Source of the DNA: Thiobacillaceae bacterium
GTDB lineage: Bacteria > Pseudomonadota > Gammaproteobacteria > Burkholderiales > Thiobacillaceae
DNA: 7,427 nucleotides
Direction: 5' to 3'
Assembly (NCBI GenBank): GCA_024643305.1
Contig: JAHENE010000097.1
Coordinates: forward strand, 1-7,427
Positions 6,826-7,427 of this stretch are shown one piece after another. The position numbers were made by a program, and so were the translations under genes. Under the pieces are notes generated by a model, which was not told where the DNA came from, did no database searches, and was given only the letters and a program-made list of their open reading frames with translations. Every line of letters starts with the position of its first letter. Position 1 is the stretch's first letter.

Positions 6826-7413
6826 ATGAGAACGGCTCAAGTCTCCCGCAACACCCTGGAAACCCAGATTACCGTTGAAATGAATCTCGACGGGACTGGC
6901 AAGGCCGCGCTGAATACGGGCGTGCCGTTTTTCGATCACATGCTCGAGCAGATTGCGCGCCACGGTTTGATCGACCTGGACATCCAGGCCAGGGGCGACC
7001 TGCACATCGATGCGCACCACACGGTTGAAGACGTCGGCATTACCCTGGGCCAGGCCTTTGCCAAGGCGGTGGGCGACAAAAAAGGCATCCGTCGCTACGG
7101 TTATGCTTACGTGCCCCTGGATGAAGCCATGTCGCGCGTGGTCATTGATCTTTCCGGCCGGCCCGGAATGGAATACCACGTCGATTACACGCGCGCGCGT
7201 ATCGGCGAATTCGATGTCGATCTGCTGCTGGAGTTTTTCCGTGGTTTTGTGAACCATGCTGCAGTGACGCTGCACATAGACAACCTGCGCGGCATCAATG
7301 CTCACCACCAGGCCGAAACCATTTTCAAGGCCTTTGGAAGAGCCTTGCGCATGGCGGTGGAAAAGGATGAACGCATGGGCGGGCAGATGCCTTCGACCAA
7401 GGGTTCGCTTTGA
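6826..7413 (+). CDS. hisB: Imidazoleglycerol-phosphate dehydratase (monofunctional)
   Basis: Dehydrates imidazole glycerol phosphate to imidazole acetol phosphate, the substrate of HisC; a manganese enzyme that forms a 24-mer. From the ATG at 6826 the product has 195 residues, the usual size for the monofunctional bacterial enzyme without the N-terminal phosphatase of E. coli HisB. Metal and active-site motifs are intact: FFDHML (D37, H38), DAHHTVED (H64, H65, E68) and NAHHQAE (H160, H161, E164). The C-terminal STKGSL is typical. An in-frame TTG at 6817 would add three residues, but ATG gives the standard [10 protein letters not shown] start. Neither has a clear Shine-Dalgarno; the 34-nt gap after hisC is AT-rich. 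The stop overlaps the hisH start as TGATG. Confidence 0.97.
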   Translation: MRTAQVSRNTLETQITVEMNLDGTGKAALNTGVPFFDHMLEQIARHGLIDLDIQARGDLHIDAHHTVEDVGITLGQAFAKAVGDKKGIRRYGYAYVPLDEAMSRVVIDLSGRPGMEYHVDYTRARIGEFDVDLLLEFFRGFVNHAAVTLHIDNLRGINAHHQAETIFKAFGRALRMAVEKDERMGGQMPSTKGSL

Positions 7414-7427
7414 TGGGCAAACTTGAC
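7413..7427 (+). CDS. hisH: Start of hisH, glutamine amidotransferase subunit of imidazole glycerol phosphate synthase (3' truncated)
   Basis: Only five codons (MGKLD) are in the window. The ATG overlaps the hisB TGA as TGATG, a common sign of translational coupling. The identity is inferred from the hisD-hisC-hisB-hisH order usual in betaproteobacteria. The residues shown are too few to prove it, though HisH often begins with a short hydrophilic lead before its first strand. The product would release ammonia from glutamine for HisF. Confidence 0.65.

Noticed and set aside
6727..7308. Minus-strand open frame (193 codons) opposite hisB
   Set aside because: HisB on the + strand is unambiguous, and the antisense product resembles no known protein.

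Overview
The window looks like chromosomal DNA of a Gram-negative, probably betaproteobacterial, sulfur-oxidising (or otherwise dissimilatory sulfur-metabolising) bacterium. Three things point there. The coding sequence is GC-rich with tight spacing. The His proteins and the hisD-hisC-hisB-hisH order are of betaproteobacterial type. The left side carries a QmoB/HdrC/HdrB electron-transfer module, which accompanies APS reductase in dissimilatory sulfur metabolism. The lineage (for example Nitrosomonadales sulfur oxidisers) is an inference from recognition, not from a search.

Left block (1-3471, + strand): the 3' part of a QmoB-type flavoprotein, then hdrC and hdrB, with gaps of 17 and 23 nt and strong Shine-Dalgarno sites. 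QmoB contributes FAD, two [4Fe-4S] clusters and an MvhD-like [2Fe-2S] domain. HdrC carries two more cubane clusters and HdrB two CCG (non-cubane) cluster sites. Together they form a soluble iron-sulfur wire. The usual membrane subunit QmoC is not in the window; HdrC and HdrB sit where it would be expected. A strong hairpin at 3492-3517 closes the operon.

Middle block (3532-4418): a 101-codon gene of unknown function on the + strand converges, with one base between them, on a Fur-superfamily regulator on the - strand. The regulator has the complete PerR-type metal site (H37, D85, H91, H93, D104) but not one cysteine, so it lacks the usual structural zinc site. The 166-nt divergent region between it and hisD contains a partial Fur-box-like sequence, a perfect -10 hexamer and a possible 30-codon upstream ORF that overlaps the hisD start by GTGA.

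Right block (4419-7427, + strand): hisD, hisC, hisB and the first five codons of hisH, an operon for histidine biosynthesis. HisC (histidinol-phosphate transaminase) acts on the product of HisB (imidazoleglycerol-phosphate dehydratase), HisD performs the last two oxidations, and HisH would supply ammonia to HisF. hisG, which often precedes hisD in betaproteobacteria, is not directly upstream.

There is no sign of tRNA, rRNA, CRISPR, insertion sequence or phage material. No gene-free stretch exceeds 166 nt.
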